Of a stretch of DNA of 64,000 bases, positions 52,241 through 59,780 are shown piece by piece. Position numbers and translations under genes: made by a program. The first letter of the stretch is position 1. Every line of letters starts with the position of its first letter. The stretch is taken from positions 124,001 to 188,000 of the forward strand of contig NZ_JAPZVQ010000001.1 in assembly GCF_027622945.1 (NCBI RefSeq), read 5' to 3'. This DNA comes from Glycomyces lechevalierae (GTDB lineage Bacteria; Actinomycetota; Actinomycetes; Mycobacteriales; Micromonosporaceae). The notes beneath the pieces were generated by a model that worked only from the letters and a program-made list of their open reading frames with translations, did not search any database and was not told the origin of the DNA.

Positions 52241-52323
52241 GCGACGCTCCCGAACAGGGGGCGTACATCCGAGGCGATCACCCGCCTGCGCCCCTCGAAC
52301 GCGACACTCCCGAACGCGGGGCG
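52241..52323. repeat. Direct repeat pair, 60-bp period
   Basis: GCGACGCTCCCGAACAGG plus GGGCG (52241-52263) and GCGACACTCCCGAACGCG plus GGGCG (52301-52323) match at 20 of 23 positions. Confidence 0.6.
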
Positions 52324-52333
52324 GGACACCCCG

Positions 52334-52348
52334 CGGCATGTCACACCC
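52334..52348. repeat. Heptamer-iteron motif, copy 5 (partial)
   Basis: GGCATGTCACACC retains one unit (CATGTCA) plus the flanks of the fuller copies, about 115 bases before the helicase start. Confidence 0.35.
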
Positions 52349-52461
52349 GCAGGGCACCCTTGATTCAGGGGACCCAGCGGATGCCCGATTTGCCGGGAAC
52401 CGCCGTTCACATTCGCCACCTCTCGCCGCGCCCTCCCGGACCGCTCGGCGAGAATGGGCGG

Positions 52462-55113
52462 ATGCCGCAACCGCCCGTGCTGCCCGAGCTGCCGATCCGC
52501 GAAGCCCTGCCCGCCCTCCTGGAGGCCGTGGCGCGCACCGGAACCGCGGTGCTCGCCGCGCCGCCCGGCACCGGCAAGACCACCCTCGCACCGCTCGCCC
52601 TCGCGGGCCTCATCCCCGTGGACGATCCCTCCACAGGAGCTGCCGCGTCATGTGTGACACGTGATATGCCACAGCGCCGCGTCCTCGTGGCCGAACCGCG
52701 GCGGCTCGCCACCCGCGCCGCCGCCACCCGCATGGCCGCGATCCTCGGCGAGAAGGTCGGCGAACGGGTCGGCTACCAGATCCGGGGCGAGACGCGCCGA
52801 TCCGCCGCCACCCGCGTCGAGGTCGTGACCACCGGCGTCCTCCTCAACCGCCTCATCGCCGACCCCGAGCTCCCCGGCGTCGACCTGGTCGTGCTCGACG
52901 AATGCCACGAACGCCACCTCGAGACCGACACCGCCTGCGCCTTCCTCGCCGAGACCCGCCAGATCCTCCGCCCCGAACTCGGCCTCGTCGCCGCCTCCGC
53001 CACCGCCGACATCGACCTCTGGACCGGCCTCCTCGGCAGCGGCGACACCCCCGCGCCCGCCGTCAGCTCCGAGCCGATGCGCCACCCCGTCGCGATGCAC
53101 TGGGCCCCACCGCGAGACCGCCTCAACGCCCCTGACGGCCTGCGCGTCGACCCCAGGTTCCTCGCCCACGTCGCCCACACGGTCGAACGGGCCCTCGACG
53201 CCGACGACGGCGACCTCCTGGTCTTCCTCCCCGGCGCCGCCGAGATCCGTCGCGTCGCCGAGCGGTTGTCCCACTTGGCAAACGAAAACCTCGGTGTCGA
53301 TATATATCAATTGCACGGCTCGATTTCGTCGGCCGAGCAGGACCGCGCGCTCTCGGCGTCGCTTGCGAGCCGTAAATCTGCGGAGCGCATCGGGGACCGC
53401 CGCAGGATCGTCCTCGCCACCGACATCGCCGAATCCAGCCTCACCGTGCCCGGCGTGCGCATCGTGGTCGACGCCGGCCTCGCCCGCCGCCCCCTCATCG
53501 ACCACGCCCGCGGCCTGCCGGGCCTGACCACCGCGTACGCCTCCCGCGCCTCGTCCGACCAGCGGGCGGGCCGCGCTGGACGCGAAGGCCCCGGCGCGGT
53601 CTGGCGGTGCTGGAGCGAAGCCGAGCACGCCCGCCGCGCCGCCCAGCCCGCCCCCGACGTCGCCTGCTCCGACCTCACCGCCTTCCGCCTCCAGGCCGCC
53701 TGCTGGGGCACCCCTGTCGCCGACCTCGCCCTGCCCGGCCCGCCGCCCGCCGGGGCGGTCGAAGCGGCCGAGGCGACGCTGCTCTCCTTGGGCGCCATCG
53801 GGGACGACGGCATGGCCACCGAACGCGGCCGCGCCCTCGCCCAGATGGGCGTCCACCCGCGCCTGGCCCGCGCACTCCTCGACGGCGCCGCCCGCGTCGG
53901 CGCCGAGAAGGCCGCCGAAGTCGCCGCGCTCCTCAACCTCGACCGCCGCGCACGCGGCGACGACCTCCTCGCCCAATGGCGCCGACTCCGCGTCCACCGC
54001 GACCGCCAATGGGAGTCCGAGGTCAAACGCCTGACCCGCGCACTCGCGAACGCCCGCAACGAGACCGCCCCCGGAGGACGACGCGGCCCGGTCGGCGACG
54101 ACGAGGCCGCCGCGACCGTCATCGCCCTGGCCTTCCCCGAGCGCGTCGCCAAACGGCAAGGGGGCGCGGCGTTCACGCCGATCAAGGGCCGGGCCGACGC
54201 GAACCGCACGGGCGTGCCGACGAGCGCCGGGCAGTGGCGCACCGTCGCCGGGACCGGCGCGGTCGCCGCCGAAGACTCCTCGCTCGCCGGGAGCCCCTGG
54301 CTCGCCATCGCCGACGCCGACCGCTCCCCCGGCCGCGCCGCCGCGATCATCCGCGCGGGCGTCCCGATCGACGGCGAGCTCGCCTGCGAACTCGTGGGGG
54401 ACACCGTGAGCGAACGCGTCGAGTGGGACGCCGAACGCCGCGACGTCGCCGCCCGGACCGTGCGGTCCCTCGGCGCGATCGAAGTGTCGTCGGAACCGCT
54501 GCGACAGCCCGATCCGGGACTCGTCGCCGCAGCCCTCGCCGAAGGGCTGCGGCGCGAAGGACTCGGCCTGCTCCGCTGGTCCGACGACGCGAAGCGCCTG
54601 CGCGAACGCATGGCGTTCTGCCACCGCGCACTCGGCGAACCCTGGGCCGACGTCTCCGACGCCGCGCTCTCAGCCGGCACCGACTGGCTGGAGCCGTGGT
54701 GGTCGCGGGCCCGGCGCCGCTCCGACGTCGAGCGCCTCCCGGTCGGCCAGGCCCTGCGGAACCTGCTGCCCTGGCAGGCCGGCATCGACGAGACCGCCCC
54801 CGAAGCGCTCGCGGTGCCCACGGGGCGTGAGGCCCGCGTCGACTACTCCGGCGGGACCCCCGTGCTCGCCGTCAAGCTCCAGGAGATGTTCGGCGCCGTC
54901 GACACGCCGCGCATCGCGGGCGTCCCCGTGCTCCTGCACCTGCTCAGCCCGGCCGGGCGGCCGCTCGCGGTCACCGCCGACCTGAAGTCGTTCTGGGAAG
55001 GGCCCTACCGGGACGTGCGCAAGGAGATGCGCGGCCGCTACCCCAAGCACCCGTGGCCCGAGGACCCGTACTCGGTGCCGCCGACCGCGAAGACCAAGCG
55101 GCACTTGCGGTGA
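52462..55113 (+). CDS. hrpB: ATP-dependent RNA helicase, HrpB type
   Basis: DEAH-box helicase of 883 residues. Motif I AAPPGTGKTTLAPLAL, motif Ia AEPRRLATRAAATRM, DECHERHLETD (DEAH variant DECH), motif III ASATAD, motifs V/VI ATDIAESSLTVPGVRIVVD and SDQRAGRAGREGPG, then HA2 and the C-terminal HrpB domain (PVGQALRNLLPWQAGIDETA; HPWPEDPYSVPPTAKTKRH). Between motifs I and Ia lies a segment of about 20 residues (ending AASCVTRDMPQ) encoded by a heptamer-motif copy, and residues about 270-310 are encoded by unusually A/T-rich DNA. GAGAAT 6 bases before the ATG suggests a leaderless mRNA. Confidence 0.93.
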   Translation: MPQPPVLPELPIREALPALLEAVARTGTAVLAAPPGTGKTTLAPLALAGLIPVDDPSTGAAASCVTRDMPQRRVLVAEPRRLATRAAATRMAAILGEKVGERVGYQIRGETRRSAATRVEVVTTGVLLNRLIADPELPGVDLVVLDECHERHLETDTACAFLAETRQILRPELGLVAASATADIDLWTGLLGSGDTPAPAVSSEPMRHPVAMHWAPPRDRLNAPDGLRVDPRFLAHVAHTVERALDADDGDLLVFLPGAAEIRRVAERLSHLANENLGVDIYQLHGSISSAEQDRALSASLASRKSAERIGDRRRIVLATDIAESSLTVPGVRIVVDAGLARRPLIDHARGLPGLTTAYASRASSDQRAGRAGREGPGAVWRCWSEAEHARRAAQPAPDVACSDLTAFRLQAACWGTPVADLALPGPPPAGAVEAAEATLLSLGAIGDDGMATERGRALAQMGVHPRLARALLDGAARVGAEKAAEVAALLNLDRRARGDDLLAQWRRLRVHRDRQWESEVKRLTRALANARNETAPGGRRGPVGDDEAAATVIALAFPERVAKRQGGAAFTPIKGRADANRTGVPTSAGQWRTVAGTGAVAAEDSSLAGSPWLAIADADRSPGRAAAIIRAGVPIDGELACELVGDTVSERVEWDAERRDVAARTVRSLGAIEVSSEPLRQPDPGLVAAALAEGLRREGLGLLRWSDDAKRLRERMAFCHRALGEPWADVSDAALSAGTDWLEPWWSRARRRSDVERLPVGQALRNLLPWQAGIDETAPEALAVPTGREARVDYSGGTPVLAVKLQEMFGAVDTPRIAGVPVLLHLLSPAGRPLAVTADLKSFWEGPYRDVRKEMRGRYPKHPWPEDPYSVPPTAKTKRHLR
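52651..52671. repeat. Heptamer-iteron motif, copy 6 (inside hrpB)
   Basis: On the minus strand CATATCA, CGTGTCA, CACATGA: three consecutive units. On the coding strand it is translated as SCVTRDMPQ between helicase motifs I and Ia. Confidence 0.75.
53287..53309. repeat. AACCTCGG/CGATATATATCA element inside hrpB
   Basis: AACCTCGG, three variable bases, CGATATATATCA. The same 23-bp arrangement, 20 of 23 identical, occurs at 43030-43052 across the DUF2264 stop codon. Confidence 0.5.
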
Positions 55114-55119
55114 GCGGCG

Positions 55120-55851
55120 CTAGGCGGCCGCGAACCAATCGTCGGCGGGCAGCAGCATGTACGTGCCCCACAGCGCCGCAGCGATCGTCGCCACGGCGAA
55201 CAGGAAGATCCAGCCGCCCGCGGGCAGCGGGGTGATCCCGGCGAGCTGGTCGGCGTCCGACTGGCCCGAGCCGCGCCTGCGGCGGCGGCGCGAACCCAGC
55301 TCCAGCACCGGCTTCACCGAGCCGAGCAGCAGCAGCCAGGCGCCGACGTAGGCCGCGACCGTCTGCACGATCGCGTTGCCGTACCAGGTGGCCGCGAAGA
55401 CGCCCGCGCCCGTCACGATGAGCGCCAGCGCGCCGTACCAGTTGCGGATGAACACGAGCATGACCGCCAAGAGCCCCAGCGTGATCCACAGGAGCAGGAC
55501 GATGCGCCCGGCGCCGGTGAGGCCGGCGGCGAGGAGGCCGAGGGCGGCGGGGGCGATGTAGCCGGCGAAGAGGGTCATGGCGGCGCCGAAGCCGGTCGGC
55601 CTGCCGCGCGAGAAGGTCAGGCCCGAGGTGTCGGCGTGGAGGCGGATGCCGGTGAGGCGGCGGCGCATGAGGACGGCCATGAGGGCGTGCCCGCCTTCGT
55701 GCGCGATCGTGACCAGGCCGCGGGTCCAGCGCCACACGGGGGTGTAGAGGACGGCGGCGGCGGCAGCGGCCAGGCAGGCGAGCATGACCCAGACGGGCGG
55801 GGCGTCCTGGGTCTGGGTGAGGGTGTCGATGACGGTCTCGATGGGTTCCAC
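55120..55851 (-). CDS. M50B-like membrane metalloprotease
   Basis: Membrane protein of 243 residues with HEGGH (51-55) in VTIAHEGGHALMAVL, the zinc site of site-2-protease-like M50B peptidases, and six or so helices. A basic cytosolic loop (SRRRRRRGSG, about 195-204) lies near the C-terminus. The usual second motif NxxPxxxxDG is not evident, so it may be a peptidase relative of altered activity. GTG start. Converges on hrpB with 6 bases between stops. Confidence 0.82.
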   Translation of the reverse strand: MEPIETVIDTLTQTQDAPPVWVMLACLAAAAAAVLYTPVWRWTRGLVTIAHEGGHALMAVLMRRRLTGIRLHADTSGLTFSRGRPTGFGAAMTLFAGYIAPAALGLLAAGLTGAGRIVLLLWITLGLLAVMLVFIRNWYGALALIVTGAGVFAATWYGNAIVQTVAAYVGAWLLLLGSVKPVLELGSRRRRRRGSGQSDADQLAGITPLPAGGWIFLFAVATIAAALWGTYMLLPADDWFAAA

Positions 55852-55957
55852 TGGGCCTCAGACTTCGGGGTGAATCGGTCGCGCGGTGAAGGATGATCGT
55901 AGCCGCGCCCGTATGGTAGAGGGGGTAGAGGCACCTCCTCGTGGAAGGACGGCCCCC

Positions 55958-56413
55958 ATGGGCACCGACGACCGCCCCGATCCTCACCTGAGCTTCCTCG
56001 AGCTGACCGATCAGATCGTCGAGGACCTGGCGATGCACAATCTCAAGGCCCGCGAGAAGCTGCGGGAGGGCATCGCGTGGCTCGAGGCGCGGCGGGAGGA
56101 CGCCGGGCCGGCCGAGAACGCCGACATCGAGATCCTGCTGGCGCAGTGCCATGACGCGTTGAAGCGGATGGAGTCGCTGCGCGGGACCTACCAGGACGTG
56201 CGGGCGATCAACGCGGCGGCGCACGCCGAGCACGTGGAGTGGCTGGAGAAGCGGATGCTCGGCGGCACGGAGTCGCCGGAGGAGCGGCGGGAGCGCCAGG
56301 GGCGCCTGGACCGGCTGCGGCACGAGCGGCAGGCGCGGATGGACGAGCTGCAGCGGCGGTCGCGGGAGGCGCAGCCGCCGCCGCAGGCGGAGGGCGACGA
56401 GGGCGCGCGCTGA
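55958..56413 (+). CDS. Hypothetical charged helical protein
   Basis: No family recognised. The 151-residue cytosolic protein is almost entirely charged amphipathic helix (DQIVEDLAMHNLKAREKLRE; WLEARREDAGPAENADIEIL; EERRERQGRLDRLRHERQAR), probably coiled coil, with a single Cys in LLAQCHDAL. AAGGA precedes the ATG. It is divergent from the M50-like protease gene; no functional clue. Confidence 0.72.
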   Translation: MGTDDRPDPHLSFLELTDQIVEDLAMHNLKAREKLREGIAWLEARREDAGPAENADIEILLAQCHDALKRMESLRGTYQDVRAINAAAHAEHVEWLEKRMLGGTESPEERRERQGRLDRLRHERQARMDELQRRSREAQPPPQAEGDEGAR

Positions 56414-56512
56414 GCGACCGGTCCCCTTTCGGAGGTGACTGTTAACCTTGCGCTGCAAGGGCTTACCTGCGGTGATGCCGCGCTCGGCCGATAACGGTTC
56501 GGCCACGATCCA

Positions 56513-56541
56513 TTGACATGTACCGATTCGTTCGGTAGGAA
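56513..56541 (+). promoter_or_regulatory. Promoter of the GH16 glucanase gene
   Basis: Consensus TTGACA (56513-56518), a 17-base spacer and TAGGAA (56536-56541). The first operator begins 17 bases downstream, so a bound repressor would block transcript start or elongation. Confidence 0.7.
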
Positions 56542-56557
56542 TGAGGCCTGAACCGAA

Positions 56558-56575
56558 TGAGAGAGCGCTCTCTCA
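56558..56575. promoter_or_regulatory. LacI/CebR-like operator 1 (GH16 promoter)
   Basis: TGAGAGAGCGCTCTCTCA, a perfect 18-bp palindrome with the central CG typical of LacI-family sites and the GAGCGCTC core also found in CebR operators. Confidence 0.85.
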
Positions 56576-56601
56576 AGATCGATCTGAAGCCAGATCAGAT
56601 C

Positions 56602-56619
56602 CGAGAGAGCGGTCTCTCG
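56602..56619. promoter_or_regulatory. LacI/CebR-like operator 2 (GH16 leader)
   Basis: CGAGAGAGCGGTCTCTCG, palindromic except for one base pair, 44 bp downstream of operator 1. Confidence 0.75.
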
Positions 56620-56639
56620 GACCCGGCAAAGGAGCCGTC

Positions 56640-58079
56640 ATGGCACGACAGCAGACCTCCGAACGACAGCACGCCTCCCCGCTCCGACCTTCCCGGCGCT
56701 CGCGCCGCGGCCTCGCCCGGATCGTCGCCGCCCTCACCGCGGGCGCGGCGGTGATCGCCGCCGCCGGCCTCGCCGTCGCGAGCGCCGGCGCCCAAGAGGG
56801 CCCCGAGGCCGCGCAGACCTGGAACCTCGTCTGGGCCGACGAGTTCAACGGTTCGGCCGGGCAGCAGCCCTCCACGTCGAACTGGATCTACGACCTCGGG
56901 CACAACTACCCCGGCGGGCCCGCGAACTGGGGCACCGGCGAGATCGCCGCCCACACGAACAACCCGGCGAACGTCTCGTTCGACGGCAGCGGCAACCTCA
57001 AGATCACGGCACTGCGCGACGGCGCCGGGGCCTGGACCTCGGCGCGGCTCGAGACGGTCCGCACGGACTTCAAGCCGCCCTCGGGCGGGACGCTGAAGGT
57101 CGAAGGGCGGCTGCAGCTCCCGCAGGTGACCGGGGAGGCGGCGCTCGGCTACTGGCCCGCGTTCTGGGCGCTGGGCTCGCCGTTCCGCGGGAACTACCAG
57201 AACTGGCCGGGCGTCGGCGAGTTCGACTTCATGGAGAACGTGAACGGTCTGGACTGGACCTTCGGGACGCTGCACTGCGGTGTGGCGCCGGGCGGGCCGT
57301 GCAACGAGTTCAACGGGATCGCGGGGCAGACCTACTGCGGCGGATCCTGCCACAACGGCTTCCACACGTACGGGTTCGAGTGGGACGAGTCCGGTGCGGC
57401 GGGCCAGTTGCGCTGGTACGTCGACGGTTCGCTGTACCACACGATCGACGAGGGCAGCCTGCCCGCGGACACGTGGGCGCAGATGACCGACCACGCCGGG
57501 TACTTCCTGATGCTGAACCTGGCGATCGGCGGGGCCTTCCCCGACGGGGTCGCGGGGCGGACGACGCCGACGGCGGCGACGGTGCCCGGGCATTCGATGC
57601 TCGTCGACTACGTGCGGGTGTACACCGCCGGCGGCGGCGGGACCGGTGAGCCGACCGATCCGCCGACGACCTCGAACCCGGGCGGGGCGCGGGACGCGTT
57701 CGCTCAGATCGACGCGGCCTCCTTCGACGCCGGTTCGGGTGCGACGGCGGGCGGCTCGTCGATCGGGCCGCTCGGCAACGGGGACTGGGTCCGGTACGAC
57801 GACGTGAACTTCGGGTCGACGAGCCCGGCGGACTTCATCGCCCGGGTCGCCTCGGGCGCCGGGGGCGGGGTGAGCGGCCTGGTCGAGGTCCGGATCGACT
57901 CGGCCACGGCGACGCCGATCGGCTCGTTCGCGATCGCGAACACCGGCGGCTGGACCTCCTGGCGGGACGTGCCCGGCAACGTGACCGCCGTGACCGGCAC
58001 CCACGACGTGTTCCTCACCTTCACTTCGGGACAGCCGCAGGACTTCGTGTCCGTGCAGGAATTCCATTTCAGACGCTGA
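56640..58079 (+). CDS. Secreted endo-beta-1,3-glucanase-like GH16 enzyme with CBM6
   Basis: Exported glycoside hydrolase of 479 residues: long signal peptide with a basic start (about 1-50, cleavage near SAGA-QE), GH16 domain (about 58-335) opening WNLVWADEFNGSAG and containing the catalytic box GEFDFMENV (nucleophile Glu about 194, acid/base Glu about 199), a Gly/Thr/Pro linker (about 338-358), and a C-terminal CBM6 (DAFAQIDAASFDAGSGA to VSVQEFHFRR). Fits laminarinase-type enzymes. GGAG precedes the ATG. Two operators precede it and an identical one precedes the sugar importer downstream. Confidence 0.93.
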   Translation: MARQQTSERQHASPLRPSRRSRRGLARIVAALTAGAAVIAAAGLAVASAGAQEGPEAAQTWNLVWADEFNGSAGQQPSTSNWIYDLGHNYPGGPANWGTGEIAAHTNNPANVSFDGSGNLKITALRDGAGAWTSARLETVRTDFKPPSGGTLKVEGRLQLPQVTGEAALGYWPAFWALGSPFRGNYQNWPGVGEFDFMENVNGLDWTFGTLHCGVAPGGPCNEFNGIAGQTYCGGSCHNGFHTYGFEWDESGAAGQLRWYVDGSLYHTIDEGSLPADTWAQMTDHAGYFLMLNLAIGGAFPDGVAGRTTPTAATVPGHSMLVDYVRVYTAGGGGTGEPTDPPTTSNPGGARDAFAQIDAASFDAGSGATAGGSSIGPLGNGDWVRYDDVNFGSTSPADFIARVASGAGGGVSGLVEVRIDSATATPIGSFAIANTGGWTSWRDVPGNVTAVTGTHDVFLTFTSGQPQDFVSVQEFHFRR

Positions 58080-58084
58080 CCCGC

Positions 58085-58123
58085 CCGGCGCGGCGGTGCC
58101 CTCCGGCCGCACGGCCGCGCCGG
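58085..58123 (+). terminator. First hairpin after GH16 gene
   Basis: CCGGCGCGGC (58085-58094) pairs perfectly with GCCGCGCCGG (58114-58123), starting 6 bases past the stop. Confidence 0.5.
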
Positions 58124-58148
58124 CCCACCTGCCCCGCTCACAAGGCGG

Positions 58149-58168
58149 TGGCATATCACATGTCACGC
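58149..58168. repeat. Heptamer-iteron motif, copy 7
   Basis: TGG then CATATCA, CATGTCA and a third diverged unit CGCGTGA on the plus strand, between the two hairpins after the GH16 gene. Confidence 0.75.
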
Positions 58169-58212
58169 GTGACGTACCGGCACCGAGAACGGTGCGGTCC
58201 GGCGTGACGCTT

Positions 58213-58250
58213 GCAAGGCCTCGAAGCGGTGCTTCGCTTCGGGGCCTTGC
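58213..58250 (+). terminator. Second hairpin after GH16 gene
   Basis: A 16-bp stem (58213-58228 with 58235-58250, one G-T pair) and a 6-base loop end just 8 bases before the importer operator. No T-tract. Confidence 0.65.
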
Positions 58251-58258
58251 GATCCGGG

Positions 58259-58276
58259 CGAGAGAGCGCTCTCTCG
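58259..58276. promoter_or_regulatory. LacI/CebR-like operator 3 (importer operon)
   Basis: CGAGAGAGCGCTCTCTCG, a perfect 18-bp palindrome sharing the 16-bp centre of operator 1. It lies about 120 bases before the solute-binding protein gene. Confidence 0.85.
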
Positions 58277-58393
58277 TGCTCGGCGCGAGCCCGTCCCGGT
58301 CGCTACGGCGGCGACCCGGCCGTCAGGCCGCTCCCGCAGCCCTTGCGGGGGCGGATCCCTCACCGTCAACAGAAGAGCAGTGGAGAACCACCG

Positions 58394-59659
58394 ATGAAGA
58401 CCAGACCGATCCGCGCCGCCATGGCGGCGGCCGCCGCCGCGGCGCTCGCATTGACCGCCGCATGCTCCGGCGGCGGGGACGACGACGGCAAGATCACCCT
58501 CAGCGTCGGCCTGTTCGGCGACTTCGGCTTCGGGCCCCTCTACGAGGAGTACACGAAGCTGCACCCCGAGATCGAGTTCGAGGAGCGCATCGCCGAGTTC
58601 GCCGACCACCACACGAATCTCACCACCCACCTCGCGACGGGCTCGGGCGCCGCGGACATCGAAGCGGTCGAGGTCGGCTACATCTCGCAGTACACGGCCC
58701 AGCCCGACCGCTTCCACAACCTCCTCGACCTCGGCGCGGCCGACCTCGAAGGCCAATGGCTGGACTGGAAGTGGCAGCAGGCCCTCTCCAAGGACGGCGA
58801 GTCCCTGATCGGCCTCGGCACCGACGTCGGCGGCATGGCCATGTGCTACCGCCGCGACCTCTTCGAGCAGGCCGGCCTCCCGGTCGAGCGCGACGAGGTC
58901 TCGGCCCTGTGGGCCGGGTCCTGGGAGGACTATGTGGAGGTCGGCCGCCTGTACTCGGCGGCGACCGGCGGCGACTCCTTCTTCGAGTCCTCGGGGAACA
59001 TGTTCCGCGCCATGGTCGAGCAGGCCGACGAGGGCGTGTACGACCGCGAGGACAACCTCGTCGTCGAGTCCAACCCGGCCATCGGCGACGCCTGGGACCT
59101 CACCGTCGAGGCGATCGAGGCGGGCATGTCGAACCGGCTCCAGGCCTGGACGCCCGAATGGAACGCCGGGTTCAACGAGGGCACGTTCGCGACCATCATC
59201 TGCCCGGCGTGGATGACCTCCTACATCGAGACGAACGCCCCCGACTCGGCCGGGCTGTGGGACATCGCCACGGTCCCCGGCGGCGCCGGGAACATGGGCG
59301 GCTCGCACCTCGTGCTGCCCGCGCAGGGTGACCACCCCGAGGAGGCCTACGAGTTCATCGAGTGGCTCACCGCGCCCGAGCAGCAGCTCAAGGTGTTCGA
59401 GTCCACCGGGAACTTCCCGTCCACCCCGGGCCTGTACGAGGACGAGGCGCTGACGGGCCTCACGAAGCCGTACTTCAACGACGCGCCCGTCGGCCAGATC
59501 TTCACCGCCGCGGCCCAAGCGGTGCGGCCGCAGTACCAGGGGCCGCTCCAGGGCGACGTGCTCGCGACGATCGGCCAGGGCCTCGGCCGCATCGAGGACG
59601 GCAGCCAGACGCCCGACGAGGCCTGGACGCAGGTCCTCGCCGACCTCGAATCGTTCTAG
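58394..59659 (+). CDS. Sugar ABC transporter substrate-binding lipoprotein (beta-glucan oligosaccharides likely)
   Basis: Lipoprotein of 421 residues with lipobox LTAAC (Cys24), a Gly/Asp tether and family-1 binding-protein features (LYEEYTKLHPEIEFEERIAE; VGGMAMCYRRDLFEQAGLP; AYEFIEWLTAPEQQLKVFES). GGAGA precedes the ATG. It begins a CUT1 operon with two permeases and a LacI regulator, and its promoter has the same operator as the secreted GH16 enzyme, so laminari-oligosaccharides are the probable ligands. Confidence 0.91.
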   Translation: MKTRPIRAAMAAAAAAALALTAACSGGGDDDGKITLSVGLFGDFGFGPLYEEYTKLHPEIEFEERIAEFADHHTNLTTHLATGSGAADIEAVEVGYISQYTAQPDRFHNLLDLGAADLEGQWLDWKWQQALSKDGESLIGLGTDVGGMAMCYRRDLFEQAGLPVERDEVSALWAGSWEDYVEVGRLYSAATGGDSFFESSGNMFRAMVEQADEGVYDREDNLVVESNPAIGDAWDLTVEAIEAGMSNRLQAWTPEWNAGFNEGTFATIICPAWMTSYIETNAPDSAGLWDIATVPGGAGNMGGSHLVLPAQGDHPEEAYEFIEWLTAPEQQLKVFESTGNFPSTPGLYEDEALTGLTKPYFNDAPVGQIFTAAAQAVRPQYQGPLQGDVLATIGQGLGRIEDGSQTPDEAWTQVLADLESF

Positions 59660-59761
59660 CCCCGGGGGGCGGGCGGGGCCGCCGCCCCCCCCCCGCCCGG
59701 CCCCCCCCCCCCCGGGGCCGGCCCCCCCCCCCCCCCCCCCCCCGCCCGCCCCCGCCCCCGA
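59660..59761. other. G/C-only tract, probable sequencing artefact over an intercistronic hairpin
   Basis: About 100 bases with no A or T, mostly long C runs, directly after the binding-protein stop and before the permease gene. A strong stabilising hairpin is commonly found at this position in ABC operons; the bases shown are not trustworthy. Confidence 0.7.
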
Positions 59762-59780
59762 CGACCCTGAAAGCGACCCG

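Larger units (their letters stand above)
52161..52461. other. Intergenic region between kinase and helicase genes
   Basis: 301 bases holding a terminator, two direct repeats 60 bp apart, a weak heptamer-motif copy and, at its end, GAGAAT 6 bases before the helicase start codon (probable leaderless promoter). No gene seen. Confidence 0.6.
58080..58393. other. Intergenic region between GH16 and sugar-binding protein genes
   Basis: 314 bases with two terminator-like hairpins, a heptamer-motif copy and an 18-bp operator. No gene is seen. Confidence 0.7.
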
